In this document: positions 53,603 through 63,480 of the stretch, piece by piece | Layout: each line of letters begins with the position of its first letter | How positions within the stretch are numbered: position 1 is the first letter of the stretch | Position numbers and translations under genes: made by a program | DNA from: Variovorax paradoxus | GTDB lineage: Bacteria > Pseudomonadota > Gammaproteobacteria > Burkholderiales > Burkholderiaceae_C | Direction of reading: 5' to 3' | Length of the DNA: 64,000 nucleotides | Assembly: GCF_009755665.1 (NCBI RefSeq) | Contig: NZ_CP046622.1 | Location: 3,162,001-3,226,000, forward strand | The notes under the pieces: generated by a model | The model's database searches: none | What the model saw: the letters and a program-made list of their open reading frames with translations, nothing else | What the model was told of the DNA's origin: nothing

Positions 53603-54722
53603 CGGCGCAAAGTGTCGGCGTATCGCGCTGCAGTTGCACGTGCAGCTCTGAAAATTTTTGTTGCAGCGCTCGGGTTTTTTCGGGCGCGTCGAGCCACTCC
53701 AGCGTGGCGTGGGCCAGCGCCTCGGGTGTGGCGGCCTCCTGCAGCAGCTCCGGCACCACGAACTCACGCGCCAGGATGTTGGGCAAACCGACCCAGGGCT
53801 GGAGCTGCTTGCGCTGCATCAGGCGCCACGAGAGCGCGTTCATGTTGTACGCAATGACCATCGGCCGCTTGAAGAGCGCTGCCTCGAGCGTGGCGGTGCC
53901 GCTGGCAATCAGCGTCACATCGCAGGCAGCCAGCGCGGCATGCGACTGGCCGTCGAGCAACTTCACCCGGCCTGCGGCGCCGCTGGCCTGCAGCAAGGCC
54001 TCGACCTCCACGCGCAGCCCCGGCAGGATGGGGGCGACAAACTGCAATGCCGGCCTTGCCTTGAGCATTTGCGCCGCGGCGGCGAAGAAGCGCGCGGCCA
54101 GATAGCGCACTTCCGAACGGCGGCTGCCGGGCAGCAAGGCGACGACCTCCGCATCCGGCGCCAGGCCCAACGCTGCGCGGGCGGCGCCACGATCGGGCGC
54201 CATGGGAATCACATTGGCCAGCGGATGGCCGACGTAGCTGCCCTGCACCCCGTTTTCCGCCAGCAACGCCGGCTCGAACGGAAAGATGCACAGCACATGG
54301 TCGGCCGCCGCGCGGATCTTTTCAATGCGATCTGCGCGCCAGGCCCAGATCGAAGGACAGACGAAGTGCACCGTCTTCATGCCGCGACTGCGCAACCCGG
54401 CCTCAAGATCGAGGTTGAAATCGGGGGCATCCACGCCAATGAAGAGTTCGGGCCATTCGCGCAGCAGCCGTGCCTTGAGCTGCCGGCGGATCCCGGCGAT
54501 TTCGGCATAGTGGCGCAGCACCTCGATATAGCCGCGCACAGCGAGCTTTTCTTGCGGCCACCAGCTCTGGAAGCCGTGCGCGAGCATTCGGGGGCCGCCG
54601 ATGCCGGCGGTCTGGAGCGATGGCCAGCGCGCCTGCAGGCCGTCGAGGAGCAGGCCCGCCAGCAGGTCGCCGGAAGCCTCTCCCGCGACCAGCGCGAACC
54701 GTCGCTGTTCGTCCTTGCCCAT
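53574..54722 (-). CDS. lpxB: lipid-A-disaccharide synthase
   Basis: This 382-residue GT-B-fold transferase joins UDP-diacylglucosamine and lipid X. The N-terminus has [20 protein letters not shown], the middle has [18 protein letters not shown] and [17 protein letters not shown], and the nucleotide side has [13 protein letters not shown]. It follows lpxA by 12 bases and overlaps rnhB. No membrane segment is seen; it is peripherally bound. Confidence 0.96.
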   Translation of the reverse strand: MGKDEQRRFALVAGEASGDLLAGLLLDGLQARWPSLQTAGIGGPRMLAHGFQSWWPQEKLAVRGYIEVLRHYAEIAGIRRQLKARLLREWPELFIGVDAPDFNLDLEAGLRSRGMKTVHFVCPSIWAWRADRIEKIRAAADHVLCIFPFEPALLAENGVQGSYVGHPLANVIPMAPDRGAARAALGLAPDAEVVALLPGSRRSEVRYLAARFFAAAAQMLKARPALQFVAPILPGLRVEVEALLQASGAAGRVKLLDGQSHAALAACDVTLIASGTATLEAALFKRPMVIAYNMNALSWRLMQRKQLQPWVGLPNILAREFVVPELLQEAATPEALAHATLEWLDAPEKTRALQQKFSELHVQLQRDTPTLCADAIQKVLEG

Positions 54723-54734
54723 GCGACTGCTACT

Positions 54735-55523
54735 TCAACGCGCGATGCCGCGCGTCGAGTTGGAGAGAAAGCGTTCCATCAGCGCCACGTCCTCGGCCGC
54801 TTCAGGAGTTTCAGCCGCCAAGGCGTTGATGCCGGCACGCGCTTCTTCGAGCGTCTTGCCCTGCCGGTACAGCAGTCGATGCATCTGCTTCACCGCGGCC
54901 AGCCGGGCTGCCGAGAAATCGCGGCGGCGAAGGCCCACCACATTGAAGCCACGCACCGCAAGCGGATTGCCGTCGACCAGCATGAAGGGGGGCACGTCCT
55001 GCGACACGGCGCTGGCAAAGCCGACCATGGCGTGGGCGCCGACCGAAACGAACTGGTGGATGCCCGTCAGCCCCCCGATCGTGACCCAATCGGCCAGATG
55101 CACGTGGCCGGCCAGCGTGGTGTTGTTGGCCAGCGTGGTGTGGTCGTCGACACGGCAGTCGTGCGCGATGTGCGTGTACGCCATGATCCAGTTATCGTTG
55201 CCCACGCGCGTGATACCCCCCGCCCCAGGCACGCCGAGGTTGAAGGTGCAGAACTCGCGAATGACGTTGCGGTCGCCGATGACCAGCTCGGTCGGCTCGC
55301 CGGCGTATTTCTTGTCCTGAGGCACGGCGCCGAGGGAGGAAAACTGAAAGATCCGGTTGTCGCGGCCGATGGTGGTGCGGCCCTCGACCACGCAATGCGC
55401 GCCGATGGTCGTGCCGGCGCCAACCCGCACGTGGGGGCCGATGATGGTGTAAGGCCCGACCGAAACCGAGGCGTCGAGTTCTGCCTTCGGATCGACGAGC
55501 GCTGTCGGATGAACCTGCGTCAT
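54735..55523 (-). CDS. lpxA: UDP-N-acetylglucosamine acyltransferase
   Basis: This 262-residue left-handed beta-helix protein performs the first step of lipid A synthesis. Hexapeptide repeats run from [20 protein letters not shown] through [20 protein letters not shown]. The catalytic-His region reads [21 protein letters not shown]. The C-terminal helical part carries [13 protein letters not shown]. It lies between fabZ and lpxB in the standard order. Confidence 0.96.
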   Translation of the reverse strand: MTQVHPTALVDPKAELDASVSVGPYTIIGPHVRVGAGTTIGAHCVVEGRTTIGRDNRIFQFSSLGAVPQDKKYAGEPTELVIGDRNVIREFCTFNLGVPGAGGITRVGNDNWIMAYTHIAHDCRVDDHTTLANNTTLAGHVHLADWVTIGGLTGIHQFVSVGAHAMVGFASAVSQDVPPFMLVDGNPLAVRGFNVVGLRRRDFSAARLAAVKQMHRLLYRQGKTLEEARAGINALAAETPEAAEDVALMERFLSNSTRGIAR

Positions 55524-55546
55524 GCCTTGTTGTAACCGCCGCTAGA

Positions 55547-55996
55547 TCAGTTGATCTGGCGCATGGCGCACATGAGCGTGGCCTCGCAGGCGAGCTCGGC
55601 GCCCACCAGGGCACGACCCTTGAATTTGGAGATGCCGGCCTTCATGCGCTCGATTTCGACTTCGAGCGTGAGCTGGTCGCCAGGCTCCACGGGGCGCTTG
55701 AATCGCGCGCCATCGATGGCGGCAAAGTAGTAGACCGTGTTGTCGTCCGGCACGATGTCCAGCGAGTGGAACGACAGCAGCGCCGCCGCCTGCGCCATGG
55801 CTTCGAGCATCAGCACGCCCGGCATGACCGGACGGTGAGGAAAGTGGCCGTTGAAGAACGGCTCGTTCATCGTCACGTTCTTGAGCGCCGTGATGCGCTT
55901 GCCCTTTTCCATGTCCAGCACGCGATCCACCAGCAGGAACGGGTAACGGTGGGGCAGCAGCTTGAGGATTTGATGGATATCGAGCGTCGTCGTCAT
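55547..55996 (-). CDS. fabZ: 3-hydroxyacyl-ACP dehydratase FabZ
   Basis: This 149-residue hot-dog-fold dehydratase of fatty acid synthesis has [13 protein letters not shown] near residues 14-26, the catalytic His51 in [12 protein letters not shown] and Glu65 in [10 protein letters not shown] 55996 is preferred (AGGAACAG upstream); nearby upstream ATGs would add MKTMQEQKI. It competes with lpxA for hydroxyacyl-ACP, so the co-location is functional. Confidence 0.95.
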   Translation of the reverse strand: MTTTLDIHQILKLLPHRYPFLLVDRVLDMEKGKRITALKNVTMNEPFFNGHFPHRPVMPGVLMLEAMAQAAALLSFHSLDIVPDDNTVYYFAAIDGARFKRPVEPGDQLTLEVEIERMKAGISKFKGRALVGAELACEATLMCAMRQIN

Positions 55997-56019
55997 GATT
56001 TTCTGTTCCTGCATCGTCT

Positions 56020-56997
56020 TCATTTTTTCTGGGGGGCCTTCTCCAGCGCCTTCAGTCGTTCGCGCAGGCTGTGCAACTGCTTGAGCGTTGCAGCATTTTT
56101 TTCCCAGCTCGCATTGTCGTCGATGGGGAACATGCCGGTGTACTGGCCGGCCTTGTGGATCGAGCGTGTGACCACCGTGGCCGCCGAAACGTGCACGCCA
56201 TCTGCAACGGTCAGGTGGCCCAGCACGATGGCACCGCCACCAAAGGTGCAGTGCGCGCCAATGGTGGCACTGCCCGCCACGCCGACGCAGCCCGCCATGG
56301 CGGTGTGCTTGCCCACGCGCACGTTGTGGCCGATCTGGATGAGGTTGTCGAGCTTGACGCCGTCTTCGATGACGGTGTCGTCCAGGGCGCCGCGGTCGAT
56401 GCAGGTGTTGGCACCAATCTCGACATCGTTGCCGATGCGCACCGCACCCAGCTGCTCGATCTTGACCCACTCTCCCTTGTGCGGCGCCAGGCCGAAGCCG
56501 TCGGCACCGATCACCACGCCGGGATGCAGCAGGCAGCGGTCGCCGACCACGCAGTCTTCGCTGACGGTCACGCGCGACTTCAGGACCGTGCCGGCTCCGA
56601 TGTGCGCGCCCCGCTCCACCACGCACAAGGCACCGATGCGCGCCGTGGCGTCCACATGGGCTTCCGGGTGGATGACGGCGGAGGGATGAATGCGGTTGGA
56701 CTCAGGACGCGCATGGTGCGCCTTCCAGAGTTGCGTGAGCCGCGCAAAGTAGAGATACGGATCCGCCGCGACGATGTACGCTCCGCGCGCCGCTGCCGCC
56801 TCGCGCATGGCCGGCGAAACGATTACGCAGGCGGCCTTGGATGCCGCCAGTTCCTGCTGGTATTTGGGATGGCTCAGGAAACTGAGCGCATCGGGCTGGG
56901 CGTTCTGCAGCGGCGCGAGCCGCTCGATAGAGAGCGCAGCGTCCCCGTGGAGCTCGCCCCCCAGGGCGTCAACAATGGCTCCGAGCTGCAATGCCAC
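56020..56997 (-). CDS. lpxD: UDP-3-O-acylglucosamine N-acyltransferase
   Basis: This 325-residue acyltransferase adds the N-linked hydroxyacyl chain in lipid A synthesis. It has an N-terminal uridine-binding domain ([34 protein letters not shown]), a long beta-helix of hexapeptide repeats and a catalytic His in [11 protein letters not shown]. The C-terminus ends in a helix ([17 protein letters not shown]). It starts 16 bases after the skp gene on the same strand. Confidence 0.96.
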   Translation of the reverse strand: MALQLGAIVDALGGELHGDAALSIERLAPLQNAQPDALSFLSHPKYQQELAASKAACVIVSPAMREAAAARGAYIVAADPYLYFARLTQLWKAHHARPESNRIHPSAVIHPEAHVDATARIGALCVVERGAHIGAGTVLKSRVTVSEDCVVGDRCLLHPGVVIGADGFGLAPHKGEWVKIEQLGAVRIGNDVEIGANTCIDRGALDDTVIEDGVKLDNLIQIGHNVRVGKHTAMAGCVGVAGSATIGAHCTFGGGAIVLGHLTVADGVHVSAATVVTRSIHKAGQYTGMFPIDDNASWEKNAATLKQLHSLRERLKALEKAPQKK

Positions 56998-57012
56998 GCC
57001 GTTTTTGCGGCG

Positions 57013-57561
57013 TTATTTGCCGCCCGCAGGCGCGGAAGAAGTGGTCGAGGCGTTCAGCGCCTTGATCACCTTGTCCGTGATGTCGTGCTTCGGATTGATG
57101 TAGATCGCTTCCTGCAGGATGGCGTCGTACTTTTCAGCCTCTGCCACCTGCTTCACCACGCGGTTGGCACGCTCGTAGACCTGCTGGAGCTCTTCGTTCT
57201 TGCGCGCATTGAGGTCTTCCTGGAACTCGCGGCGGCGGCGCTGGAAATCACGGTCCTGGTCGACCAGCGCGCGCTGGCGCGCCGTGCGCTGGCTTTCCGA
57301 CAAGGTAGGCGCCTCGCGCTCAAACCTTTCGGAGGCCGACTTCAACGCCTCGCCCTGCGTCGTGAGGTCCTTCTCGCGCTTGAGGAACTCCGACTCGAGC
57401 TTGGCTTGCGCAGCCTTGGCCGGCTGGGCTTCGCGCAGCACGCGATCCGGATTCACGAATCCGATGCGAAAAGTCTCCTGCGCCTGGGCAGCAGGCGCGG
57501 CAACCAGCGCGAAAACGGGGATCAACAACGCGCCAGCTGCGGCGCGGATCAAATGCGTCAT
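57013..57561 (-). CDS. skp: OmpH/Skp-family periplasmic chaperone
   Basis: This 182-residue exported protein has a signal peptide (LLIPVFALVAAPAAQAQE) and a long charged coiled-coil body (LKSASERFEREAPTLSESQR, RRREFQEDLNARKNEELQQV). It carries unfolded outer membrane proteins to the Bam complex. The start is directly adjacent to the bamA stop (57562), the standard pairing. Confidence 0.93.
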   Translation of the reverse strand: MTHLIRAAAGALLIPVFALVAAPAAQAQETFRIGFVNPDRVLREAQPAKAAQAKLESEFLKREKDLTTQGEALKSASERFEREAPTLSESQRTARQRALVDQDRDFQRRRREFQEDLNARKNEELQQVYERANRVVKQVAEAEKYDAILQEAIYINPKHDITDKVIKALNASTTSSAPAGGK

Positions 57562-59988
57562 TTAGAAAGAAGTTCCGATCTGGAATTGCAAGCGCTGAAT
57601 TCTATCCTTCGGGATCGTAACGAAGCCGGTCGCCGGATCCACCACTTCCTTCTGGGATTTGATGGGGAAGGCGTAGGCCAGGCGCAGCGGGCCGAGCGGC
57701 GAAATCCAGCTGACGCCGAGGCCGACGGAGGCACGCAGCTTCTTCTGGGCCTTGTACTGGGCGTCGGTCAGGCCTTCGGCACGCGAGCCGAACACATTGC
57801 CGACGTCGAAGAAGCCGTACAGACGCAAGGTGCGGTCGTTGCCGGCGCCGGGGAACGGCGTGCTGAGCTCGGCATTGAAGATCGCCTTCTTGGTACCACC
57901 CAGGGCGGCGCCTTCGGTCTGGCCGAGCAGCGGCGCATCGCGCGGACCCAGCGAGTTCTGCTCGAAGCCGCGGATCGAACCCAGGCCACCGGCATAGAAG
58001 TTCTTGAAGATCGGGAAGGTCTTGCCGCCGAACGCCTTGCCGTAACCGACCTCGCCGTTGATCGCGAAGGTGTACTGCTTGCTGATGGGGAAGAACTGCT
58101 GGTACTGGTAGCTCGTCTTGAGGTACTTCATGTCCCCGCCGACACCCAGCTCGACGTTGGCGCGCTGAAGGCGCCCGCTGGTGGGAACCAGCGCGCTGTC
58201 GCGGTTGTCCCGGCCCCAGCCAATGGTCAGCGGCACGCCCCACACGCTGTCCTGGTCGCATCGCGAGACGAACAGGCCGCTGGCGTCGGTCTTGCACTGG
58301 AAGTAGTCGCGGTACGACTTGGGCGTGAGGAAGGCGAACGAACTCTGCGCGTCGAATGCGTAGCGCTCCAGGCCGACACCGAAGAAGACGGTGTCGACCT
58401 CGCTGAACGGCACGCCAAAGCGGATGGACGCGCCCTGGTTGACCAACTGGTAGTCACCGTCGACCGAATAGTTGTATGGGCGCGTGGTCGTGTGATAGAC
58501 GCTCACCGTGCGCGAGATGCCGTCCTGCGTGAAGTACGGGTCGGTCGTGGTCAGCGAAAGCGTGCGGTTGTACTTGCTGGTGTTGACCTGCAAGCCCAGG
58601 AAGTTGCCCGAACCGAACACGTTCTCCTGCGAGATACCGAAGGTGAGAGCCACCTTCTCCGCGCTAGAGTAGCCGGCGCCGAGTTGCAGGCTGCCGGTGG
58701 GCTTTTCCGCCACGTTCACGACCAGGTCGACCTGGTCGGGCGACCCCGGAATTTCCTGGGTTTCCACGTTCACTTCGGTGAAGAAGCCGAGGCGGTCCAC
58801 GCGGTCGCGCGAGATCTTGATCTTGTCGCCGTCGTACCACGAAGCCTCGAACTGGCGGAACTCGCGCCGGATCACTTCGTCGCGCGTCTTGGCGTTGCCG
58901 CCCACGGCCACACGGCGCACATAGACGCGGCGCGACGGTTCGGCTTGCAGCGTCAGCGTCACGCGGTTGTTGACGCGATCGATTTCAGGACGGGCCTGCA
59001 CGCGCGCAAACGCATAGCCGAAAGTGCCGAAATAATCGGTGAAGGCCTTGGTGGTTTCGGTAACCTGCTCGCCGTTGTACGGCTCGCCTGGCTTGATGGT
59101 CACGAGCGACTTGAACTCTTCGTCGCGGCCGAGATAGTTGCCGTCGAGCTTGACGCCGGCCACCACGAACTTTTCGCCTTCGGTGATGTTCACCGTCACC
59201 GTCAGGTCCTGCCGGTCGGGCGAGATGGCCACCTGGGTCGAATCGATTCGGAATTCGAGGTAGCCGCGGGTGATGTAGTACGAGCGAAGCGTTTCCAGGT
59301 CGGCGTTCAGCTTGGAGCGCGAGTATTGGTTCGACTTGGTGTACCAGCTCATGAAGCCACCGCTGTCCTGGTCGAACAGGCTCAGCAGCGTCGATTCGCT
59401 GAAGGCCTTGTTGCCGACCACGCGCACTTCGCGGATGCGGGCTGAGTCGCCTTCGGTCACGGTGAACGTGAGGTTGACGCGGTTGCGCTCGATGGGCGTG
59501 ACCGTGGTCACGACCTGCGCGTTGTAGAGGCTGCGGCTCACGTACTGGCGCTTGAGCTCCTGCTCGGCACGGTCGGCCAGTGCCTTGTCGTAGGGCCGGC
59601 CGTCGGTCAGGCCGACTTCGCGCAGCGCCTTCTGGAGCGCGGCCTTGTCGAATTCCTTGGTTCCGACGAAATCGACATCGGCGATGGTGGGCCGCTCTTC
59701 GACGATCACCACCAGCACGTTTCCATTGACGTCGATGCGCACGTCCTTGAACAAACCCAGGTCGAACAGCGCGCGGATGGCGGCCGATCCGCGTTCGTCG
59801 CTGTAGGTATCGCCCACACGCAGCGGCAGCGACGCGAAGATCGTGCCGGGCTCCACGCGTTGCAAGCCTTCGACGCGAATGTCGCGCACCGTGAAAGGCT
59901 CGACGGCCCAAGCTGCCGTGGCCGCCAGGGCGCTGGCCACTACCGCGGCAACGCTACGCAGGCGAAAGCGACTGAAGTTTGTGTTCAT
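57562..59988 (-). CDS. bamA: outer membrane assembly factor BamA
   Basis: This 808-residue Omp85 protein has a signal peptide (to AAWA), then five POTRA domains (from FTVRDIRVEGLQRVEPGTIF) and a C-terminal 16-strand barrel. The L6-loop motif with the conserved Arg reads GLGSIRGFEQNSLG. The terminal residue is Phe (QFQIGTSF), the Bam recognition signal. ATG 59988 opens directly on the signal peptide; the longer open frame adds 44 unrelated residues. Confidence 0.96.
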   Translation of the reverse strand: MNTNFSRFRLRSVAAVVASALAATAAWAVEPFTVRDIRVEGLQRVEPGTIFASLPLRVGDTYSDERGSAAIRALFDLGLFKDVRIDVNGNVLVVIVEERPTIADVDFVGTKEFDKAALQKALREVGLTDGRPYDKALADRAEQELKRQYVSRSLYNAQVVTTVTPIERNRVNLTFTVTEGDSARIREVRVVGNKAFSESTLLSLFDQDSGGFMSWYTKSNQYSRSKLNADLETLRSYYITRGYLEFRIDSTQVAISPDRQDLTVTVNITEGEKFVVAGVKLDGNYLGRDEEFKSLVTIKPGEPYNGEQVTETTKAFTDYFGTFGYAFARVQARPEIDRVNNRVTLTLQAEPSRRVYVRRVAVGGNAKTRDEVIRREFRQFEASWYDGDKIKISRDRVDRLGFFTEVNVETQEIPGSPDQVDLVVNVAEKPTGSLQLGAGYSSAEKVALTFGISQENVFGSGNFLGLQVNTSKYNRTLSLTTTDPYFTQDGISRTVSVYHTTTRPYNYSVDGDYQLVNQGASIRFGVPFSEVDTVFFGVGLERYAFDAQSSFAFLTPKSYRDYFQCKTDASGLFVSRCDQDSVWGVPLTIGWGRDNRDSALVPTSGRLQRANVELGVGGDMKYLKTSYQYQQFFPISKQYTFAINGEVGYGKAFGGKTFPIFKNFYAGGLGSIRGFEQNSLGPRDAPLLGQTEGAALGGTKKAIFNAELSTPFPGAGNDRTLRLYGFFDVGNVFGSRAEGLTDAQYKAQKKLRASVGLGVSWISPLGPLRLAYAFPIKSQKEVVDPATGFVTIPKDRIQRLQFQIGTSF

Positions 59989-60026
59989 CTGTGAATTGGG
60001 CCGGCGCGGAAAGGGCCGGCAGAAAG

Positions 60027-61397
60027 TTAACCAAAGAGCCGCGTGACGTCGTTGAAGAGTGCGACCGACATCATGACCAGCAGCAAGGCGACACCGCCGC
60101 GCTGAAGCCGTTCCATCCAAGCGTCAGAGACGCTCTTGCCGGTCAGGCCCTCCCAAAGATAATACATCAGGTGCCCCCCATCGAGGACCGGCAGCGGCAT
60201 GAGATTGAGCACGCCCAGGCTCACGCTGATCAGCGCAAGGAACACCAGGTACTGGGTCAGCCCGAGGCTTGCGGACTTGCCCGCATAGTCGGCGATGGTG
60301 AGCGGCCCGCTCAAGTTCTTGAGCGAAGCTTCGCCGATCACCATCTTGCCCATCATGCGAACGGTGAGCGCCGAGACCTCCCAGGTGCGCACGATGCCGC
60401 GCCAGACACCATCGACAGGCCCCTGCCGGACCGTGACCATTTCGGGCGGCGCTCCCACGTAGGCGCCGATCCGGCCGACCTTCACGCCCGCGTCGTCACG
60501 CAGCTCCGGCTTGACTTCGAGTTCGACAACTTGGCCGCCGCGCTGCACCTGCCAGGTTTGCGCGCGCGGCTGGTCGCCATCGATCGAAGTGCGGATCAAC
60601 TCCCGCAATTGCTGCCCGTCGACGATGGGCGCGTTGCCAATGGCACGGACCAGATCGCCATTGCGCAGGCCAGCGCGCTCTGCGGCGCTACCCGCCATGA
60701 CCTCGCCAATCTCGGGCCGCGTAAGAGGAGCGAGCACGCCGATCTTGCGGAACATCTGCGGATCGGCGTCCTTGGCTTGCATGCGGCTCAGGGGCAGCAC
60801 GATCTGGCGTTCGGGCCGACCGCCCTCGCCTGCGATTTCGAGTGTCAGGTCCCGGCCGTCGAGAGCACCGCGCGTCATGCGCCAGCGAAGGTCCTCGAAC
60901 GACTGCACCGGCTCCAGGTCGCCGTCGAAACCGGCGCGCGTGACATGCTCGCCGCCGCGCAGGCCCGCGGCTTCGGCCAGGGAAGCCGCCACGGGGCGAG
61001 CCAGCTTGGCGACGGGTTCATCCACGCCGATCCAGTTGACGGCCGTGTAAAGCGCTACCGCGAGCAGCAGGTTGGCAATGGGCCCGGCGGCGACGATGGC
61101 CGCGCGCGAGCGCAGCGGCTGAGTGTTGAACGCGCGGTGCCGTTCTTCGGGTGCCACCGGCCCCTCGCGCTCGTCGAGCATCTTGACGTAGCCGCCGAGG
61201 GGGAATGCGCCAATGACGAATTCGGTCGACTGGCCAGCGCGCTGATGCTTGGGCTGCCAGCGGTAGAGCGTCTTGCCGAAACCCACCGAGAACCGCAGCA
61301 CCTTGACGCCGCAAGCGACGGCGACGCGGTAGTGGCCGTATTCGTGCACGGCAATCAGCACGCCGATGGCAACTACAAAGGCTATGACAGTGAGCAT
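60027..61397 (-). CDS. rseP: site-2 protease RseP
   Basis: This 456-residue intramembrane zinc protease acts in the sigma-E envelope stress response. The active site is HEYGH (18-22) in the first helix, with LPLPVLDGGHLMYY-type metal-ligand sequence (MPLPVLDGGH) near the C-terminus. PDZ domains lie between (EVMAGSAAERAGLRNGDLVRAIG). It lies upstream of bamA and downstream of dxr, as usual. Confidence 0.95.
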   Translation of the reverse strand: MLTVIAFVVAIGVLIAVHEYGHYRVAVACGVKVLRFSVGFGKTLYRWQPKHQRAGQSTEFVIGAFPLGGYVKMLDEREGPVAPEERHRAFNTQPLRSRAAIVAAGPIANLLLAVALYTAVNWIGVDEPVAKLARPVAASLAEAAGLRGGEHVTRAGFDGDLEPVQSFEDLRWRMTRGALDGRDLTLEIAGEGGRPERQIVLPLSRMQAKDADPQMFRKIGVLAPLTRPEIGEVMAGSAAERAGLRNGDLVRAIGNAPIVDGQQLRELIRTSIDGDQPRAQTWQVQRGGQVVELEVKPELRDDAGVKVGRIGAYVGAPPEMVTVRQGPVDGVWRGIVRTWEVSALTVRMMGKMVIGEASLKNLSGPLTIADYAGKSASLGLTQYLVFLALISVSLGVLNLMPLPVLDGGHLMYYLWEGLTGKSVSDAWMERLQRGGVALLLVMMSVALFNDVTRLFG

Positions 61398-61421
61398 CCG
61401 AGTCCTCGGTTGTCCGGCGTA

Positions 61422-62609
61422 TCAGGCCGCAAAGCGCAGCGCCGCGGCATTGGCGGCCGCGCGGGCACTGGCATCGAGCGCCAGCAGGTCCGCCAGCGAT
61501 GCGGGCTTGGAGGGAGAAATGGCTTCCAAAGTTTCCATGTTGACTGCATGAATGCGATCGAAGCGAAGCCGCCGGTCAAGAAATGCTTCGACTGCGACTT
61601 CGTTGGCAGCGTTGAGCACTGCCGTGGTCCCGGGTGCCGCGCGAAGTGCGTGCCACGCCAGGCCCAGCCCCGGAAACAGCGCCGCATCGGGCGCATCGAA
61701 GCTCAGCGCCGCCATCTGGCGGAAGTCCAGGCGCCCCGCCCCGCTTTCGATGCGCTCGGGCCAGGCTAGGCCGACGGCGATGGGCACGCGCATGTCGGGC
61801 GTGCCGAGTTGCGCGATGACCGACGCATCGGTGAACTGGACCATCGAATGCACCACGCTCTGCGGATGGATGACCACTTCGATCTGCTCGGGCAGCACGC
61901 CGAAGAGGTGTCGCGCCTCGATGACCTCGAGCGCCTTGTTCATCATGGTGGCGGAATCGACCGAAATCTTGCGGCCCATGACCCAATTCGGATGCGCGCA
62001 GGCCTGCTCAGGCGTTACCGTGCCCAGGGTGCCGGGCGCGCGCGTGCGGAACGGGCCGCCCGAAGCGGTCAGGATGATCTTGTCGATGCGCCGCGACCAG
62101 GTGGACGGATCTTCAGGCAGCGACTGGAAGATGGCCGAGTGCTCGCTGTCGATCGGCAGCAGCGTGGCGCCGCCTTCTTGCACGGTGCGCATGAAAAGCT
62201 CGCCGCCGACCACCAGCGCTTCCTTGTTGGCCAGCAGAAGCCGCTTGCCGGCACGCGCCGCGGCCAGGCACGGGCCCAGGCCCGCAGCGCCCACAATGGC
62301 CGCCATGACGGCATCGACTTCTTCGTGCGATGCTATTTTTTCTATAGCACCAGCGCCATCCAATACTTTCGTCGGGAGATTGTTCTGCTCGAGCTTTTCC
62401 GCCAGCAGCGCCGCATGCGGCGCACTGGCCATGACTGCGTAGCGGGGTGAGAACCGCGCGCATTGCGCCAGCAGTTCGTCGACCTTGGTGGAGGCGGACA
62501 GCGCAAAAACCTCGAAGCGCTCGGGATGCCGCGAAATGACATCCAGCGTACTGACCCCGACCGAGCCGGTCGAGCCCAGCACCGTGATGCGTTGTTTGGG
62601 TGTGTTCAC
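61422..62609 (-). CDS. dxr: 1-deoxy-D-xylulose 5-phosphate reductoisomerase
   Basis: This 395-residue NADPH-dependent enzyme performs the second step of the MEP isoprenoid pathway. The NADPH loop is VLGSTGSVG (10-18), followed by [16 protein letters not shown] and the metal/substrate region [11 protein letters not shown], then [18 protein letters not shown]. It starts at GTG 62609 in a GTGA overlap with the cdsA stop. An AT-rich inverted repeat lies inside the gene (62331-62349). Confidence 0.96.
   Translation of the reverse strand: MNTPKQRITVLGSTGSVGVSTLDVISRHPERFEVFALSASTKVDELLAQCARFSPRYAVMASAPHAALLAEKLEQNNLPTKVLDGAGAIEKIASHEEVDAVMAAIVGAAGLGPCLAAARAGKRLLLANKEALVVGGELFMRTVQEGGATLLPIDSEHSAIFQSLPEDPSTWSRRIDKIILTASGGPFRTRAPGTLGTVTPEQACAHPNWVMGRKISVDSATMMNKALEVIEARHLFGVLPEQIEVVIHPQSVVHSMVQFTDASVIAQLGTPDMRVPIAVGLAWPERIESGAGRLDFRQMAALSFDAPDAALFPGLGLAWHALRAAPGTTAVLNAANEVAVEAFLDRRLRFDRIHAVNMETLEAISPSKPASLADLLALDASARAAANAAALRFAA
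62331..62349. repeat. AT-rich inverted repeat inside dxr
   Basis: TGCTAT (62331-62336) and ATAGCA (62344-62349) flank TTTTTCT. The coding strand reads through it in frame (GAIEKIAS). It stands out as an A+T island in a GC-rich gene. Similar GCTAT...ATAGC islands recur in Comamonadaceae genomes, to my knowledge without a known function. Confidence 0.5.
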
Positions 62610-63451
62610 AAGGAAGCCAGCATCATTGCGATGGGAAGCGCCGGCAAGAGGGCATCCACGCGGTCGAGCACGCCGCCGTGGCCCGGTAGCAGGCGGCTGC
62701 TGTCCTTGGCGCCCGCGCTGCGCTTGATCAGCGATTCGACCAGGTCGCCGACAACGCTCATCGCGGCAAGAAACACCACGCCCACGAGCAGCAGCCACCA
62801 GCCGCGCTCATGCAGACGGGTGTAGAGGCTTGCCACGGTTGCACCAGCCGCCCTGTCGGCCCAGACCCACGCAAAAGCCAGCACCACCACGCCTGCCATG
62901 CCGCCCCATACGCCTTCCCAGCTCTTGCCGGGGCTGATAGTGGGAGCGAGCTTGCCGCGGGTGAACTTGAGGCCGAAGGCGCGGCCCGCGAAATAGGCAA
63001 AAACGTCGGCCACCCAGACCAGCACAAGAATGGAAAGCAGAAAGTTGATGCCGACCATGCGCGCCTGCACGGCCGCGAGCCAAGCCACCCAGAGCGCCAG
63101 CAACCCGCCGACCAGCCGCAGGCCGCGCGGAATGCGGGGCCAGCCCGGCACGGCCACGCGCAGCAGCGCGGCGCCACCAAGCACCCAGGCGGCGCTGGCC
63201 AGCAGCCACATGAGCATCAGTGGCCGCTCGAGCAACCCGAGCCACCACGACAACGCACAAAGCGCCACCGTCTCCAGGCCAAGGAACACCGACAGTTGCT
63301 GCCCGTACCCATTGAGTCGGCCCCACTCCCAGGCTCCGGCACCGATCAGCACCAGCATGACGCAGGCAAATGGAACGTGCGACGGATAGAAAAGCGCCGG
63401 CAGCAAGATCGCCAGCAGGACGATGGCCGTGAGAATGCGTTGTTTGAGCAT
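62606..63451 (-). CDS. cdsA: phosphatidate cytidylyltransferase
   Basis: This 281-residue polytopic membrane enzyme makes CDP-diacylglycerol for phospholipid synthesis. The family signature near the C-terminus is [20 protein letters not shown] followed by [14 protein letters not shown]. At least seven hydrophobic segments are visible. ATG 63451 opens on the first helix; the longer open frame is unrelated sequence. It lies between uppS and dxr. Confidence 0.95.
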   Translation of the reverse strand: MLKQRILTAIVLLAILLPALFYPSHVPFACVMLVLIGAGAWEWGRLNGYGQQLSVFLGLETVALCALSWWLGLLERPLMLMWLLASAAWVLGGAALLRVAVPGWPRIPRGLRLVGGLLALWVAWLAAVQARMVGINFLLSILVLVWVADVFAYFAGRAFGLKFTRGKLAPTISPGKSWEGVWGGMAGVVVLAFAWVWADRAAGATVASLYTRLHERGWWLLLVGVVFLAAMSVVGDLVESLIKRSAGAKDSSRLLPGHGGVLDRVDALLPALPIAMMLASL

Positions 63452-63480
63452 GCGGCGGTATTTCGGGCCGTTGAAGGCCG

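Noticed and set aside
56071..59445. Plus-strand open frame of 1124 codons opposite lpxD, skp and bamA
   Set aside because: It spans three well-known genes on the other strand, has Arg/Val/Asp-rich composition and matches no family.
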